Source of the DNA: Pseudotamlana agarivorans
GTDB taxonomy: Bacteria > Bacteroidota > Bacteroidia > Flavobacteriales > Flavobacteriaceae
Length of the DNA stretch: 64,000 nucleotides
Assembly (NCBI RefSeq): GCF_001642835.1
Contig: NZ_LXEI01000002.1
Span: 186,001 to 250,000, forward strand
Reading direction: 5' to 3'
The stretch's first letter is position 1. Each line of letters begins with the position of its first letter. Made by a program: the position numbers and the translations under genes. Below are positions 1-9,982 of the stretch, piece by piece. The notes beneath the pieces were generated by a model. That model was not told the origin of the DNA. It saw nothing but the letters and a program-made list of their open reading frames with translations, and ran no database searches.

Positions 1-1691
1 TTATTAAAGCTGGAGGATCATATGCTGTTGTTTTTGGTAAAAAACTTCAAACGTTTGCATCTAAAGTTTTAGGTATTGATGTCATTCCTGTTTATGCGCC
101 ATCAAAAGAAATTTCTATTGAAGGTCAGGGACTTACTGCTGTTGAAAAAATATTTAATAAAAATGCTGTAGGAACAACACCAGGTAAAGTATTACACGCT
201 GGGTCAGATGTTCGTGTTGAAGTTAATATTGTAGGATCTCAAGATACTACAGGATTAATGACATCTCAAGAATTAGAGATGATGGCAGCGACTATTATTT
301 CTCCTATTGTAGACGGGGCATACCAATCAGGTTGTCATACCGCTTCTGTTTGGGATAATAAATCTAAAGCTAACATTCCAAGATTGATGAAATTCATGAA
401 CGATTTTGGATTGATTACAGCGCGTGACCCTAAAGGGAAATATCACGCCATGACCGATGTTATTCACAAGGTTTTAAATGATATCACTGTTGATGACTGG
501 GCTATTATTATTGGTGGCGATTCTCACACGAGAATGTCTAAAGGTGTGGCTTTTGGAGCAGATTCAGGAACCGTAGCCTTAGCTCTTGCAACTGGTGAGG
601 CGTCTATGCCAATTCCTCAATCGGTTAAAGTGACTTTTAAAGGTGAAATGTTACCTTACATGGATTTTCGTGATGTGGTACATGCTACACAACAACAAAT
701 GCTTTCTCAATTTGGTGGAGACAACGTATTCCAAGGTCGTATTATTGAAGTACACTTAGGAACATTAACTGCCGATCAAGCCTTTACGTTTACAGATTGG
801 ACTGCAGAGATGAAAGCAAAAGCATCGATCTGTATTTCTGAAGATGCTACTTTAATTGAATCTTTAGAGATCGCTAAGAGTAGAATCCAAATCATGATCG
901 ATAAAGGTATGGATAATGATCTTAACGTGCTTAAAGGATTAATTGCGATTGCTGATAAGAGAATTAATGAAATTAAAACTGGAGAAAAACCAGCTTTAAC
1001 TCCAGATGCTAATGCCAAGTATTTTGCTGAAGTAGAAATTGATCTTGATGAAATTCAAGAGCCAATGATTGCCGATCCAGATGTAAATAATGAAGATGTT
1101 TCTAAACGTTATACGCATGATACCATCAGACCATTATCTTATTACGGTGGAACGAAGCAAGTAGATTTAGGTTTCGTTGGATCTTGTATGGTTCACAAAG
1201 GAGACATGAAAATATTAGCTCAAATGTTGAAAAACATTGAAGATTTACATGGTAAAGTTGAGTTTAAAGCGCCTTTAGTTGTTGCTCCTCCAACATATAA
1301 TATTGTTGATGAGTTAAAAGCAGAAGGAGATTGGGAAGTATTACAAAAATACTCTGGTTTCGAATTTGATGATAACGATCCTAAAGCAGCTGCACGTACG
1401 AAATACGAGAATATGCTTTATTTAGAGCGTCCAGGTTGTAACCTTTGTATGGGTAACCAAGAAAAAGCTGAGCCAGGTGATACGGTAATGGCGACTTCTA
1501 CACGTTTATTCCAAGGTCGTGTGGTAAAAGATTCTGGTGAGAAAAAAGGTGAATCTTTATTATCATCTACACCAGTTGTTGTATTATCAACTATTTTAGG
1601 AAGAACTCCTGATTTGGTAGAATATCAAGCTGCTGTAAAAGGTATCAATCTTACAAAGTTTAAGCCTTCAAGCAAGTTGTTAGTGGTGTAA
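1..1691 (+). CDS. acnB: Aconitate hydratase B (bifunctional aconitase 2 / 2-methylisocitrate dehydratase), C-terminal part
   Basis: The reading frame is open from the window edge, so the gene is cut: about 563 C-terminal residues are present of a protein that is about 865-930 residues in this family. AcnB interconverts citrate and isocitrate in the TCA cycle in the cytoplasm. The three [4Fe-4S] cysteines are visible: one in GSCMVHKGDM (codon 1185-1187) and two in GCNLCMGNQ (codons 1437 and 1446). The GGDSHTRMSKGVAFGADSG stretch is also typical. An internal ATG at 258 is not the real start because clear AcnB sequence lies before it. A terminator follows 28 bases after the stop. A second, unrelated-type aconitase lies 8.3 kb downstream. 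Confidence 0.95.
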   Translation, partial: IKAGGSYAVVFGKKLQTFASKVLGIDVIPVYAPSKEISIEGQGLTAVEKIFNKNAVGTTPGKVLHAGSDVRVEVNIVGSQDTTGLMTSQELEMMAATIISPIVDGAYQSGCHTASVWDNKSKANIPRLMKFMNDFGLITARDPKGKYHAMTDVIHKVLNDITVDDWAIIIGGDSHTRMSKGVAFGADSGTVALALATGEASMPIPQSVKVTFKGEMLPYMDFRDVVHATQQQMLSQFGGDNVFQGRIIEVHLGTLTADQAFTFTDWTAEMKAKASICISEDATLIESLEIAKSRIQIMIDKGMDNDLNVLKGLIAIADKRINEIKTGEKPALTPDANAKYFAEVEIDLDEIQEPMIADPDVNNEDVSKRYTHDTIRPLSYYGGTKQVDLGFVGSCMVHKGDMKILAQMLKNIEDLHGKVEFKAPLVVAPPTYNIVDELKAEGDWEVLQKYSGFEFDDNDPKAAARTKYENMLYLERPGCNLCMGNQEKAEPGDTVMATSTRLFQGRVVKDSGEKKGESLLSSTPVVVLSTILGRTPDLVEYQAAVKGINLTKFKPSSKLLVV

Positions 1692-1718
1692 TTAAAACAC
1701 TGATTTCTTATAAATATT

Positions 1719-1751
1719 AAAGCCTGAGTTTTTTAACTCGGGCTTTTTTTT
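1719..1751 (+). terminator. Rho-independent terminator of acnB
   Basis: A 12-bp stem (AAAGCCTGAGTT / AACTCGGGCTTT, one G-T pair) with a four-T loop is followed by a run of eight T. Confidence 0.85.
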
Positions 1752-1853
1752 GTTCCGAATTATTCATTAGCCCAACATCTTTTCTTCTACTTTGATGCTT
1801 GAATAACTTCCTGCTAATGATTTAATTAATCTTTATTTATAAAATAGTTTTAG

Positions 1854-1890
1854 TTTGAATATTATTAAAGTAGGTTTTTTCCTATTTTTG
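1854..1890 (+). promoter_or_regulatory. Bacteroidota-type promoter for the alpha-2-macroglobulin/pbpC operon
   Basis: TATTTTTG at 1883-1890 matches the TAnnTTTG -7 element; TTTG at 1854-1857 could be the -33 box, although the 25-base spacer is a little long. The leader to the start codon would be about 110 nt. The 316-base gap between acnB and this operon holds nothing else recognisable. Confidence 0.5.
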
Positions 1891-2007
1891 CAGGCTTGTA
1901 AAATACATGAGTTTTTAATGGTGGTCAATTTAAAATGAAATAACAAGTCCGTCAATATAAATTATCGTGTTTTTAAAATAAGTAAACCCAAACTCAACCA
2001 TATTTTC

Positions 2008-5000
2008 ATGAAATATTTTTCTTTAGTAGTAGCGTTAGCTATTCTGTTTTTTACTGGATGTAAAGACGATTCAAGTGAAACTTTAAATAACATTCAAAAG
2101 TTTAAAGATCATATATTTGAAGTATCCACTGGAATTATTTCTACTAAATCGGACATTAAAGTGGTTTTAATTAATCCGATGAAAGATGTTTCTTCTGAAG
2201 TTGAGTTAGACAAAAGTATTTTAAAAGTGTCTCCGAAGGTTTCAGGTAAAGTTGTTGCACTAAACAACAGAACGATTGCCTTTATTCCTGATAATAAATT
2301 TGAATCAGATACTAGATATACGTTTACTTTAGATTTGGGAGCGCTTCAAGACGTAAGCAGTGAATATGAAAGTTTTGTTTTTGACGTAAAAACAATCAAA
2401 CAGGATTTTCAAGTGGTTACAAATAATTTAGAAAGTTACTCTAGAGATTGGCAGTATTTAAATGGCACTTTAAGATCTAGTGATGTAATTTCAAAATCAG
2501 TAGCAGAAAAGTTAATAACGGCTAAACTTAAAGGTAAATCCTTACCGGTAAAAATCCTAAATGAGAGTTTAGAGGACAATTATTTTAAATTTAAAATAGA
2601 CAGTATCAGGCGTTATGAAAAGGATAGTTACCTTGAAATAGAATGGGATGGTAGTGATTTTGATATTGATACAGAAGGTGATTATACCTTTAATGTTCCA
2701 GGTAAAAACAATTTTAAAGTTGTCGATATCAATGTTTTTGATGAAAAGAATAAATACATAGAAATTAATTTTTCCGATCCCATAAAAAAGGACTTTAACA
2801 TAAGTGGTTTTATAACTGTTGAAGGCAAAAAAAGTTTATCATTTTCATTTATTAACAATGTGGTTCGTGTTTATGTAGGTCATTTGGAAGAAACCAAAAC
2901 ATTAACCATTAAAAGTGGTATTATAAACCAATATGGATATAAACTTAAGCGGTCTTTATCTAAAGAAATTAGTTTTGAAGAAATTAAACCCAATGTAAAA
3001 CTATTACAAAATGGTACTATCTTACCAACTTCAGAAAACCTTAAATTTAATTTTGAAGCAGTAAACTTAAAGGCTGTTGATGTTACTGTTATTAAAATTT
3101 TTGAAGATAATGTATTGCAATTTCTTCAAAATAATAATTTAAGGGATAGCACCGAACTTTTACGTGTTGCTAGACCCATAGCTAAGAAGACCATTAATTT
3201 AGCGAAATATAAAACCGATTTGTCAAATTGGAAATCCTATTCAGTAGATTTAAAAAACATCATCAATCCCGATCCTGGCGCTATTTATCGTGTGGAACTT
3301 AATTTCAAAAAGAAATATTCTAATTATCAATGTGCAGGTGAGGACACTAGTGAAATTGAAGAAACTGTAATTAATTACGATCAAGAAGCTGCAGAGTCGA
3401 GTAATTGGGATAGCTCCTATTATAATGAAGGTAGTGATGAATATAGTTGGAGAGCATCCGATAATCCTTGCGAACATTCCTATTACAGAAATAAAAAAGT
3501 TAGTACCAATCTATTAGCGTCCAATATTGGAGTTATTGTAAAACAAGGAGCGGATAACAATTACTTTATAGCGGTTAGTGATATTATTACAACCAACCCT
3601 ATTTCAGATGCCGAGGTTAAATTCTATAACTATCAGCAACAATTAATAGGGAAACAAAAAACAGACGCCGATGGTAAACTTGTGTTTCCTATAACGTCAA
3701 AAGCATATTTTGCCGTAGTTACAAAAAACAAAGTAAGTACTTATGTTAAGTTAAATGATGGAAACGCATTATCTGTAAGTAAATTTGATGTTTCAGGAGC
3801 TGAGTTAAAACGAGGTTTAAAAGGTTTTATCTATGGTGAACGTGGGGTTTGGCGACCAGGAGATACCTTACATTTATCCTTTATGCTTAATGATATTAAA
3901 AACAAATTACCCGAAAATCACCCAGTCAAATTAGAAGTTTTAGAACCTTCTGGAGCCTTATATTTTTCAGAGATTAAAACCAATGGATTAAACAACTTTT
4001 ACAAATTTACAGTGCCTATTAATGATGATAGCTATACAGGTTCTTGGATGGCTAAAGTGAGTGTTGGTGGTGCCGTATTTACAAAAAAACTAAGAATAGA
4101 ATTTATTAAACCCAATAGGTTAAAAGTCAAAACTTCAATTCTAAATAAACTAATAACTAATAAAGAGGTTCAAGGAGACCTTGAGGCACTGTGGTTACAT
4201 GGCGCTATTGCGAAGAATTTAAAGGCTGATGTGAATGTTACTTTTAGCCCAATAAAAACAACTTTTAAAGCTTTTCCTAGTTATGAATTTGATGACCCAA
4301 CCAAGGTGTTTTCAGGAAATGATAAGCAGGTTTTTAATAGTAAATTAGATGGTGAAGGGAAGGGGCAGTTTTCATTCAATCCTAATATAAGTCGTACGGC
4401 TCCAGGTTTATTAAAAGCCACATTTGTTTCTAAAGTTTATGAGGAGGGCGGTGATTTTAGTACGGATGCTTTCTCTGCAAACTGTTCGCCTTATACTTCT
4501 TATGTTGGAATCTTAACACCAAAAGGTGGTGCCGCTCGAAATATGCTACTAACCGATACAAAACATAAATTTGAAGTGGCAACTGTAGATGGCTATGGAA
4601 AACCAACAGCTATTAAGGATATAAAAGTAAAGATTTTTAAAGTGAACCATAACTGGTGGTGGAATGAAGATGAAGATAACTTATCATCTTTTGATACAAG
4701 TTCTAACCATGAGGAAACGTTTTCAACTACGGTTTCTACAAATTCTGAAGGAAAAGCAACTTTCGAGTTTGAGTTGAAATATCCTGAATGGGGTCGCTAT
4801 TTAGTATATGTCTTTAATAATGAGTCTGGACACTCCACAGGAAAAATGGTTTTCATCGATTGGCCAGGATGGGCAGGAAAGGCACGAAAAGGTGATCCTT
4901 CGGCGGCAACGATGCTTACTTTTTCAACCGACAAAGAACAGTATAAGGTGGGAGAGAAGGCTCTTGTTACTTTTCCTTCATCAGGTTCTGGAAGGGCTTT

Positions 5001-7506
5001 AGTTACTATAGAAAATGGCTCGGGCGTGATCTCATCATTATGGGTAAAGTCTAAGAAGGGCGATACGAAGTTTGAGTTGCCAATTACGGAAGATATGACC
5101 CCCAATGTTTATATAAACATCAGTGCATTACAAAACCATAATAATACCCAAAACGATTTGCCTATTCGTACGTTTGGATTAAAAGGCATTCATGTTGAAA
5201 ATCCAGAAACGCGTTTAGAACCAAAAATTTCCATGCCAGATGTTTTAGCACCAGAAAAAGAGGTGGCTATCAAAGTTGCGGAAGCTAATGGCAAGGCAAT
5301 GACCTATTCTATTGCTATCGTAGATGAAGGCCTATTAGATTTAACCCGATTCAAAACCCCTAACCCCTGGGAAACTTTTTATCAAAAGCAAGCATTAGGT
5401 GTGAAAACCTGGGATATTTATGATGATGTTATTGGTGCCTTTGGAGGAAAAATTAATCAAGTTTTTAGTATTGGAGGTGATGATATGCTTCAAGCAAGTA
5501 AGAATAAAAAAGCAAATCGATTTAAGCCTGTAGTTATTTATCAAGGGCCATTTAAACTGGATGCCGGTAAGAGTGAAACTCATAAAATCAAAATACCTAA
5601 ATATATAGGCGCTGTTAAAACGATGGTGGTGGCTCATAATCCTGAAAAGGAGGCTTATGGTCATGCTGAAAAGTCTACGCCAGTTCGTAAACCTCTTATG
5701 GTGTTGGCTTCTATGGCAAGGAAGGTGGTTCCAGGCGAAAAAGTTAGAATTCCAGTGACGGTTTTTGCTATGGAAAATAAAATTAAAAGTGCCAATGTAT
5801 CCATCAAAGTTAATCATGTATTTAAAGTCATTGGGAGGTCTACAAAAACAATATATTTTTCTGGTCCCGATGAAAAAATAGCATATTTTGATGTAGAAGT
5901 GCTTAAGGATGGTATTGGGAAAATTGATGTGAATGTTAGTGGACAAGGAGAAAAAGCATCTTATAGTTTAGAGCTAAATGCCTTTAATCCTAATCCAAAA
6001 ACGATTGAATCTATAGCTGGTACCATGCAACCTAAAAGCTCACAAACATTCGAATTTAATACTTTTGGTGTATCAGGAACCAATGAGGTGCAATTAGAAG
6101 TTTCTGCTTTTCCTTCTATTGATTTTACCAGCAGAATAGCCTATTTAATTGCTTATCCTCATGGATGTGTAGAGCAAACAACATCTGCTGCTTTTCCGCA
6201 GTTATTTATTAATGATATTTTTAAAATTTCGGATGGCAAGAAAGATGAAACTCAAACAAACATTCAAATAGCCATAGATAAGTTATCTAAATTCCAAAAG
6301 GCCGCTGGTGGGTTTTCATATTGGCAAGGCCAGAGTTTTGCAGATGATTGGGCTACTAGCTATGTTGGGCATTTCTTTTTAGAAGCTGAGAAAAAGGGGT
6401 ATGTACTTCCGTTGGATTTCAAAACAAGATGGATAGATTATCAAGAAAAGGAAGCGAAGCGTTGGAGTGAGTCAGATAATCAATTGGCTCAGGCTTATAG
6501 ACTGTATACGCTAGCATTGGCTCAGGAACCAGACAAATATTCTATGAATAGGTTTCGTGAATTGGCCATTCAAAATACATTAAATGATGTTTCGAAATTA
6601 CGATTAGCCGCAGCTTATACTTTATCAGGTAAACATAGCGTTGCTAAAGAATTAATTGGAGATTTTGATATTCATCAAGCTTTGGGCAGTATGGATGTAA
6701 GTGAAAGTAATTATGGCTCTAAACAGCGAAATTTAGCAATGATTTTAGAAACGTATATGCTTTTAGATGAACACTTAAAAGCCAAAACCATTGCGGATAT
6801 TTTAGCAACCGAATTATCTAGCAATCAATATATGAGTACTCAAACGACGGCATATTGTCTTCTGGCCATGTCCAAATACGCCAATTATGTCGGGAATAAG
6901 GGTATTGACTTAACGTACAGTTTTAACGGACAAAAAATGCAATCTGTTAAAGCAGATAAAGCCTTAATACTTGAGGGCATTAAAGTTAATAAGGAACATA
7001 ATACCTTTAAAATTGAAAATAAAAATGATAATGTTATTTATGTAAGACTAGCTAATATGGGGATATTACCTATTGGAAGTGAAAAGATTATTCATAATAA
7101 CTTGACTTCAGAAATAACTTTTACAGATAAATCAGGAAATCATATAGATGTTTCTAGTATCAGTCAAGGAACAAACTTTGTAGCCCATATTACATTAACG
7201 AATCTAACTTCAGCTAAAATAGATAACGTGGCGTTAAAAGCTCTTTTTCCTTCAGGATGGGAAATTATTAATACGCGATTTAATACGGGAGCAAGTTTAA
7301 ATTCTCAAATTACCCATGAAGATATTAGAGATGATCGGGTTAATTTTTATTTCGACTTAAATCCGAATCAAACAAAAAGGTTTAAAGTGTTATTAAATGC
7401 ATCGTATTTGGGGAGTTATTATTTACCAGGGTTACAGGCAGAGGCCATGTACGATCAAAATTATTTTACCCGTGCAGAAGGGCAATGGGTTGAAGTTACG
7501 AAATAA
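2008..7506 (+). CDS. Bacterial alpha-2-macroglobulin family lipoprotein with thioester motif (YfhM-like)
   Basis: This 1832-residue protein is a predicted lipoprotein: hydrophobic N-terminus and lipobox FTGC with Cys18. It has the architecture of large bacterial alpha-2-macroglobulins: many beta-sandwich domains, an ALLMVDEGLLDL-like segment (here IAIVDEGLLDLTRFK, near residue 1106) and the thioester motif GCVEQ (Cys1387 to Gln1390) at the start of an alpha/alpha-toroid region. Such proteins trap external proteases covalently and are thought to guard the periplasm after envelope damage. E. coli YfhM is about 1650 residues; the longer form is usual in this phylum. pbpC follows after three bases, the same pairing as yfhM-pbpC in E. 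coli, which suggests joint action in wall repair and defence. Confidence 0.93.
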   Translation: MKYFSLVVALAILFFTGCKDDSSETLNNIQKFKDHIFEVSTGIISTKSDIKVVLINPMKDVSSEVELDKSILKVSPKVSGKVVALNNRTIAFIPDNKFESDTRYTFTLDLGALQDVSSEYESFVFDVKTIKQDFQVVTNNLESYSRDWQYLNGTLRSSDVISKSVAEKLITAKLKGKSLPVKILNESLEDNYFKFKIDSIRRYEKDSYLEIEWDGSDFDIDTEGDYTFNVPGKNNFKVVDINVFDEKNKYIEINFSDPIKKDFNISGFITVEGKKSLSFSFINNVVRVYVGHLEETKTLTIKSGIINQYGYKLKRSLSKEISFEEIKPNVKLLQNGTILPTSENLKFNFEAVNLKAVDVTVIKIFEDNVLQFLQNNNLRDSTELLRVARPIAKKTINLAKYKTDLSNWKSYSVDLKNIINPDPGAIYRVELNFKKKYSNYQCAGEDTSEIEETVINYDQEAAESSNWDSSYYNEGSDEYSWRASDNPCEHSYYRNKKVSTNLLASNIGVIVKQGADNNYFIAVSDIITTNPISDAEVKFYNYQQQLIGKQKTDADGKLVFPITSKAYFAVVTKNKVSTYVKLNDGNALSVSKFDVSGAELKRGLKGFIYGERGVWRPGDTLHLSFMLNDIKNKLPENHPVKLEVLEPSGALYFSEIKTNGLNNFYKFTVPINDDSYTGSWMAKVSVGGAVFTKKLRIEFIKPNRLKVKTSILNKLITNKEVQGDLEALWLHGAIAKNLKADVNVTFSPIKTTFKAFPSYEFDDPTKVFSGNDKQVFNSKLDGEGKGQFSFNPNISRTAPGLLKATFVSKVYEEGGDFSTDAFSANCSPYTSYVGILTPKGGAARNMLLTDTKHKFEVATVDGYGKPTAIKDIKVKIFKVNHNWWWNEDEDNLSSFDTSSNHEETFSTTVSTNSEGKATFEFELKYPEWGRYLVYVFNNESGHSTGKMVFIDWPGWAGKARKGDPSAATMLTFSTDKEQYKVGEKALVTFPSSGSGRALVTIENGSGVISSLWVKSKKGDTKFELPITEDMTPNVYINISALQNHNNTQNDLPIRTFGLKGIHVENPETRLEPKISMPDVLAPEKEVAIKVAEANGKAMTYSIAIVDEGLLDLTRFKTPNPWETFYQKQALGVKTWDIYDDVIGAFGGKINQVFSIGGDDMLQASKNKKANRFKPVVIYQGPFKLDAGKSETHKIKIPKYIGAVKTMVVAHNPEKEAYGHAEKSTPVRKPLMVLASMARKVVPGEKVRIPVTVFAMENKIKSANVSIKVNHVFKVIGRSTKTIYFSGPDEKIAYFDVEVLKDGIGKIDVNVSGQGEKASYSLELNAFNPNPKTIESIAGTMQPKSSQTFEFNTFGVSGTNEVQLEVSAFPSIDFTSRIAYLIAYPHGCVEQTTSAAFPQLFINDIFKISDGKKDETQTNIQIAIDKLSKFQKAAGGFSYWQGQSFADDWATSYVGHFFLEAEKKGYVLPLDFKTRWIDYQEKEAKRWSESDNQLAQAYRLYTLALAQEPDKYSMNRFRELAIQNTLNDVSKLRLAAAYTLSGKHSVAKELIGDFDIHQALGSMDVSESNYGSKQRNLAMILETYMLLDEHLKAKTIADILATELSSNQYMSTQTTAYCLLAMSKYANYVGNKGIDLTYSFNGQKMQSVKADKALILEGIKVNKEHNTFKIENKNDNVIYVRLANMGILPIGSEKIIHNNLTSEITFTDKSGNHIDVSSISQGTNFVAHITLTNLTSAKIDNVALKALFPSGWEIINTRFNTGASLNSQITHEDIRDDRVNFYFDLNPNQTKRFKVLLNASYLGSYYLPGLQAEAMYDQNYFTRAEGQWVEVTK

Positions 7507-7509
7507 AGA

Positions 7510-9858
7510 ATGTTAAGGCGTATCAAATATTTTTTGATTAAGAATAAATTTAAAGTACTGGTATTACTAGTGGTGCTTTTAGGATATGCCTTTTGTTTAC
7601 CAAATAAATTATTTGAAAGTCCAACCTCTACAATTTTAGAAAGTCGTGACGGGGAGTTGCTAGGGGCATTAATAGCCAATGATGGGCAATGGCGTTTTCC
7701 GAAGTTAGATTCGGTACCTAATAAATTTAAACAATGTATCACAACGTTTGAAGATGCCTATTTTTATAAGCATCCTGGTTTTAATCCTGTGTCTATGGTT
7801 AAGGCTTTTCAGGCAAACCTAAAGGCTGGCAAAATTGTTAGAGGAGGTAGTACGATAACACAGCAGGTTATCCGATTGTCACGAAAAAATCAATCCAGAT
7901 CTTATTTTGAAAAAGTTATAGAAATCATCCTGGCCACCCGGTTAGAGCTAAGAGATTCAAAAGAAACCATATTAAATACCTACGTTTCAAACGCTCCATA
8001 TGGCGGAAATGTGGTTGGCCTAGAAGCAGCATCGTGGCGCTATTTTAAAACATCTCCTCATAAATTATCTTGGGGGCAGTGTGCGTTACTGGCTATATTA
8101 CCCAATGCACCAAGTTTACTTTATCCTGGAAAAAATTCTAAACAACTTATTAATAAAAGAAATGCATTATTAAAGAAATTATTTGACACCGGAGTCATTG
8201 ATCAAACCACCTATGAATTATCCACAGAAGAACCGGTTCCTACTAAGCCTCAAAAGTTGCCACAAATAGCTCCGCATCTTTTGCAAAAAATAGCAATGAC
8301 CCAAAAAGGAGAACGTGTTATAAGTACTATTAATACGCATTTTCAAGAATTAGCGCTTCAGATTGTTAATAGACATCATAAGGAACATGCCCAAAACGGC
8401 ATTCATAATATGGCAGTGTTGGTTTTGGATGTGAAAAGTAAAAAGGTGCTTAGCTATATAGGAAATACCAATACCAAAAAACAGCACCAAAAAGATGTTG
8501 ATATTATTATCGCACCAAGAAGTACAGGAAGTGTTTTAAAACCTTTTTTGTACATGGCTATGTTAGATGCAGGTGAGTTATTACCTGAAACATTGTTAGC
8601 GGATGTCCCTACAACGATAGGGAACTATAAGCCAGAAAATTTCAGTCTTAATTATTTAGGGGCTGTTTCAGCTAAAGAAGCGCTTGCAAGATCGCTAAAT
8701 ATACCTGCAGTAAGGATGTTACAAGATTTTGGCTTAACGAGATTTTATGATGTATTACAAAAATTAGAGTTGTCCCATATAAATAAAGGGGCAGATCATT
8801 ATGGGTTGTCAGTAATTCTTGGAGGTAGCGAATCAAGTTTGTGGGATATATGTAATGCCTATTGCAACTTGGCAGGAACATTAAATCATTTTAATGAAAA
8901 TTCGAGTCAGTATTACACCAATGAATTTCAAAAAGCTGGTTTTTCCAGTGATTTTCAACCGAATTTAGGAGCATTAAATTTTGACAAAGATGTGTTTAAC
9001 GCTGGCAGTATTTATTTCGGTTTTGAAGCGATGAAGGAACTAAATAGACCTAGTGCTGATAATTCATGGCGCTATTTTGAATCTGCACAAGAAATCGCAT
9101 GGAAAACAGGTACCAGTTTTGGTAATCGCGATGCTTGGAGTGTGGGTGTGACATCGAATTATGTCGTTGGAGTATGGGTTGGAAATGCAGATGGTGAAGG
9201 TAGGTCAGGGATGACGGGTGTCGCTACAGCAGCTCCAGTAATGTTTGATGTGTTTGATGCTTTGCCAAAATCAGCATGGTTTTTAAAACCTATAGACGAT
9301 TTGGTAGAAGCCAAAGTTTGTGATAAAAGCGGTCAGCTAGCCTCCGATATTTGTCCGTATACGATTAAACAAATCCCCTTAAAGGGAATGGATAGCGGCT
9401 TGTGCATGTATCATAAGCTGGTTTATTTAAACAAAGATCGGACCTACAGAGTCAATGCTTCATGTGAAAGATTAGATGATATGGTTAAAACCTCACAATT
9501 TGTACTACCTCCATTAATGGCTTGGTATTATAAAACTAATCATGCCGATTATAAATATTTACCACCTTTAAAAGCGGGTTGCGAAGGAGATGAAACCCCG
9601 GTGATGGCGTTTACAGAACCATTAAACACAAACACTATAATCGTACCTAAGGGCATTTCTGGAGAAAGAAATAAAATTATTTTTAAAATAGCCCATACTA
9701 ACCCGGAAGCTCAAATTTACTGGTATTTGGATGACCAGTTTTTAAAGGTGACACAAAATTTTAATGAATTAGCCATCCATTTAACTTCAGGTTATCACAC
9801 GGTTACTGCTTTAGATGATAAAGGAAATAGTATTGCCAAAAGAATCATCGTAAAATAA
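7510..9858 (+). CDS. pbpC: Penicillin-binding protein 1C (bifunctional glycosyltransferase/transpeptidase)
   Basis: A 782-residue class A PBP. One membrane segment lies near residues 14-30. The GT51 glycosyltransferase domain follows, with the catalytic Glu81 in FEDAYFYKHPGF and the GGSTITQQV motif. The transpeptidase domain has SVLK (Ser341, Lys344), a SLN motif in ARSLNIPAVRM, and KTG at 532-534. The C-terminal stretch after residue 690 fits the BiPBP_C domain seen in PBP1C. It should polymerise glycan strands and perhaps crosslink them at the outer face of the inner membrane. The start codon lies three bases after the stop of the alpha-2-macroglobulin gene, so the two are almost surely co-transcribed. 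No terminator is visible directly after it. Confidence 0.95.
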   Translation: MLRRIKYFLIKNKFKVLVLLVVLLGYAFCLPNKLFESPTSTILESRDGELLGALIANDGQWRFPKLDSVPNKFKQCITTFEDAYFYKHPGFNPVSMVKAFQANLKAGKIVRGGSTITQQVIRLSRKNQSRSYFEKVIEIILATRLELRDSKETILNTYVSNAPYGGNVVGLEAASWRYFKTSPHKLSWGQCALLAILPNAPSLLYPGKNSKQLINKRNALLKKLFDTGVIDQTTYELSTEEPVPTKPQKLPQIAPHLLQKIAMTQKGERVISTINTHFQELALQIVNRHHKEHAQNGIHNMAVLVLDVKSKKVLSYIGNTNTKKQHQKDVDIIIAPRSTGSVLKPFLYMAMLDAGELLPETLLADVPTTIGNYKPENFSLNYLGAVSAKEALARSLNIPAVRMLQDFGLTRFYDVLQKLELSHINKGADHYGLSVILGGSESSLWDICNAYCNLAGTLNHFNENSSQYYTNEFQKAGFSSDFQPNLGALNFDKDVFNAGSIYFGFEAMKELNRPSADNSWRYFESAQEIAWKTGTSFGNRDAWSVGVTSNYVVGVWVGNADGEGRSGMTGVATAAPVMFDVFDALPKSAWFLKPIDDLVEAKVCDKSGQLASDICPYTIKQIPLKGMDSGLCMYHKLVYLNKDRTYRVNASCERLDDMVKTSQFVLPPLMAWYYKTNHADYKYLPPLKAGCEGDETPVMAFTEPLNTNTIIVPKGISGERNKIIFKIAHTNPEAQIYWYLDDQFLKVTQNFNELAIHLTSGYHTVTALDDKGNSIAKRIIVK

Positions 9859-9982
9859 AGAGCCTCCAACAGTTAAGTGATACCGTTCAAAATGCCTTTG
9901 ATAAAGCAAAAGAAGAACTTTAAATATCCTGCTTTATTTCGTATATTGTAATATTTAATAAATCAAACTTAAAATATATTAT

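Noticed and set aside
5395-5946. 183-codon reverse frame inside the macroglobulin gene
   Set aside because: Shadow frame of an unmistakable gene on the other strand; composition not protein-like.
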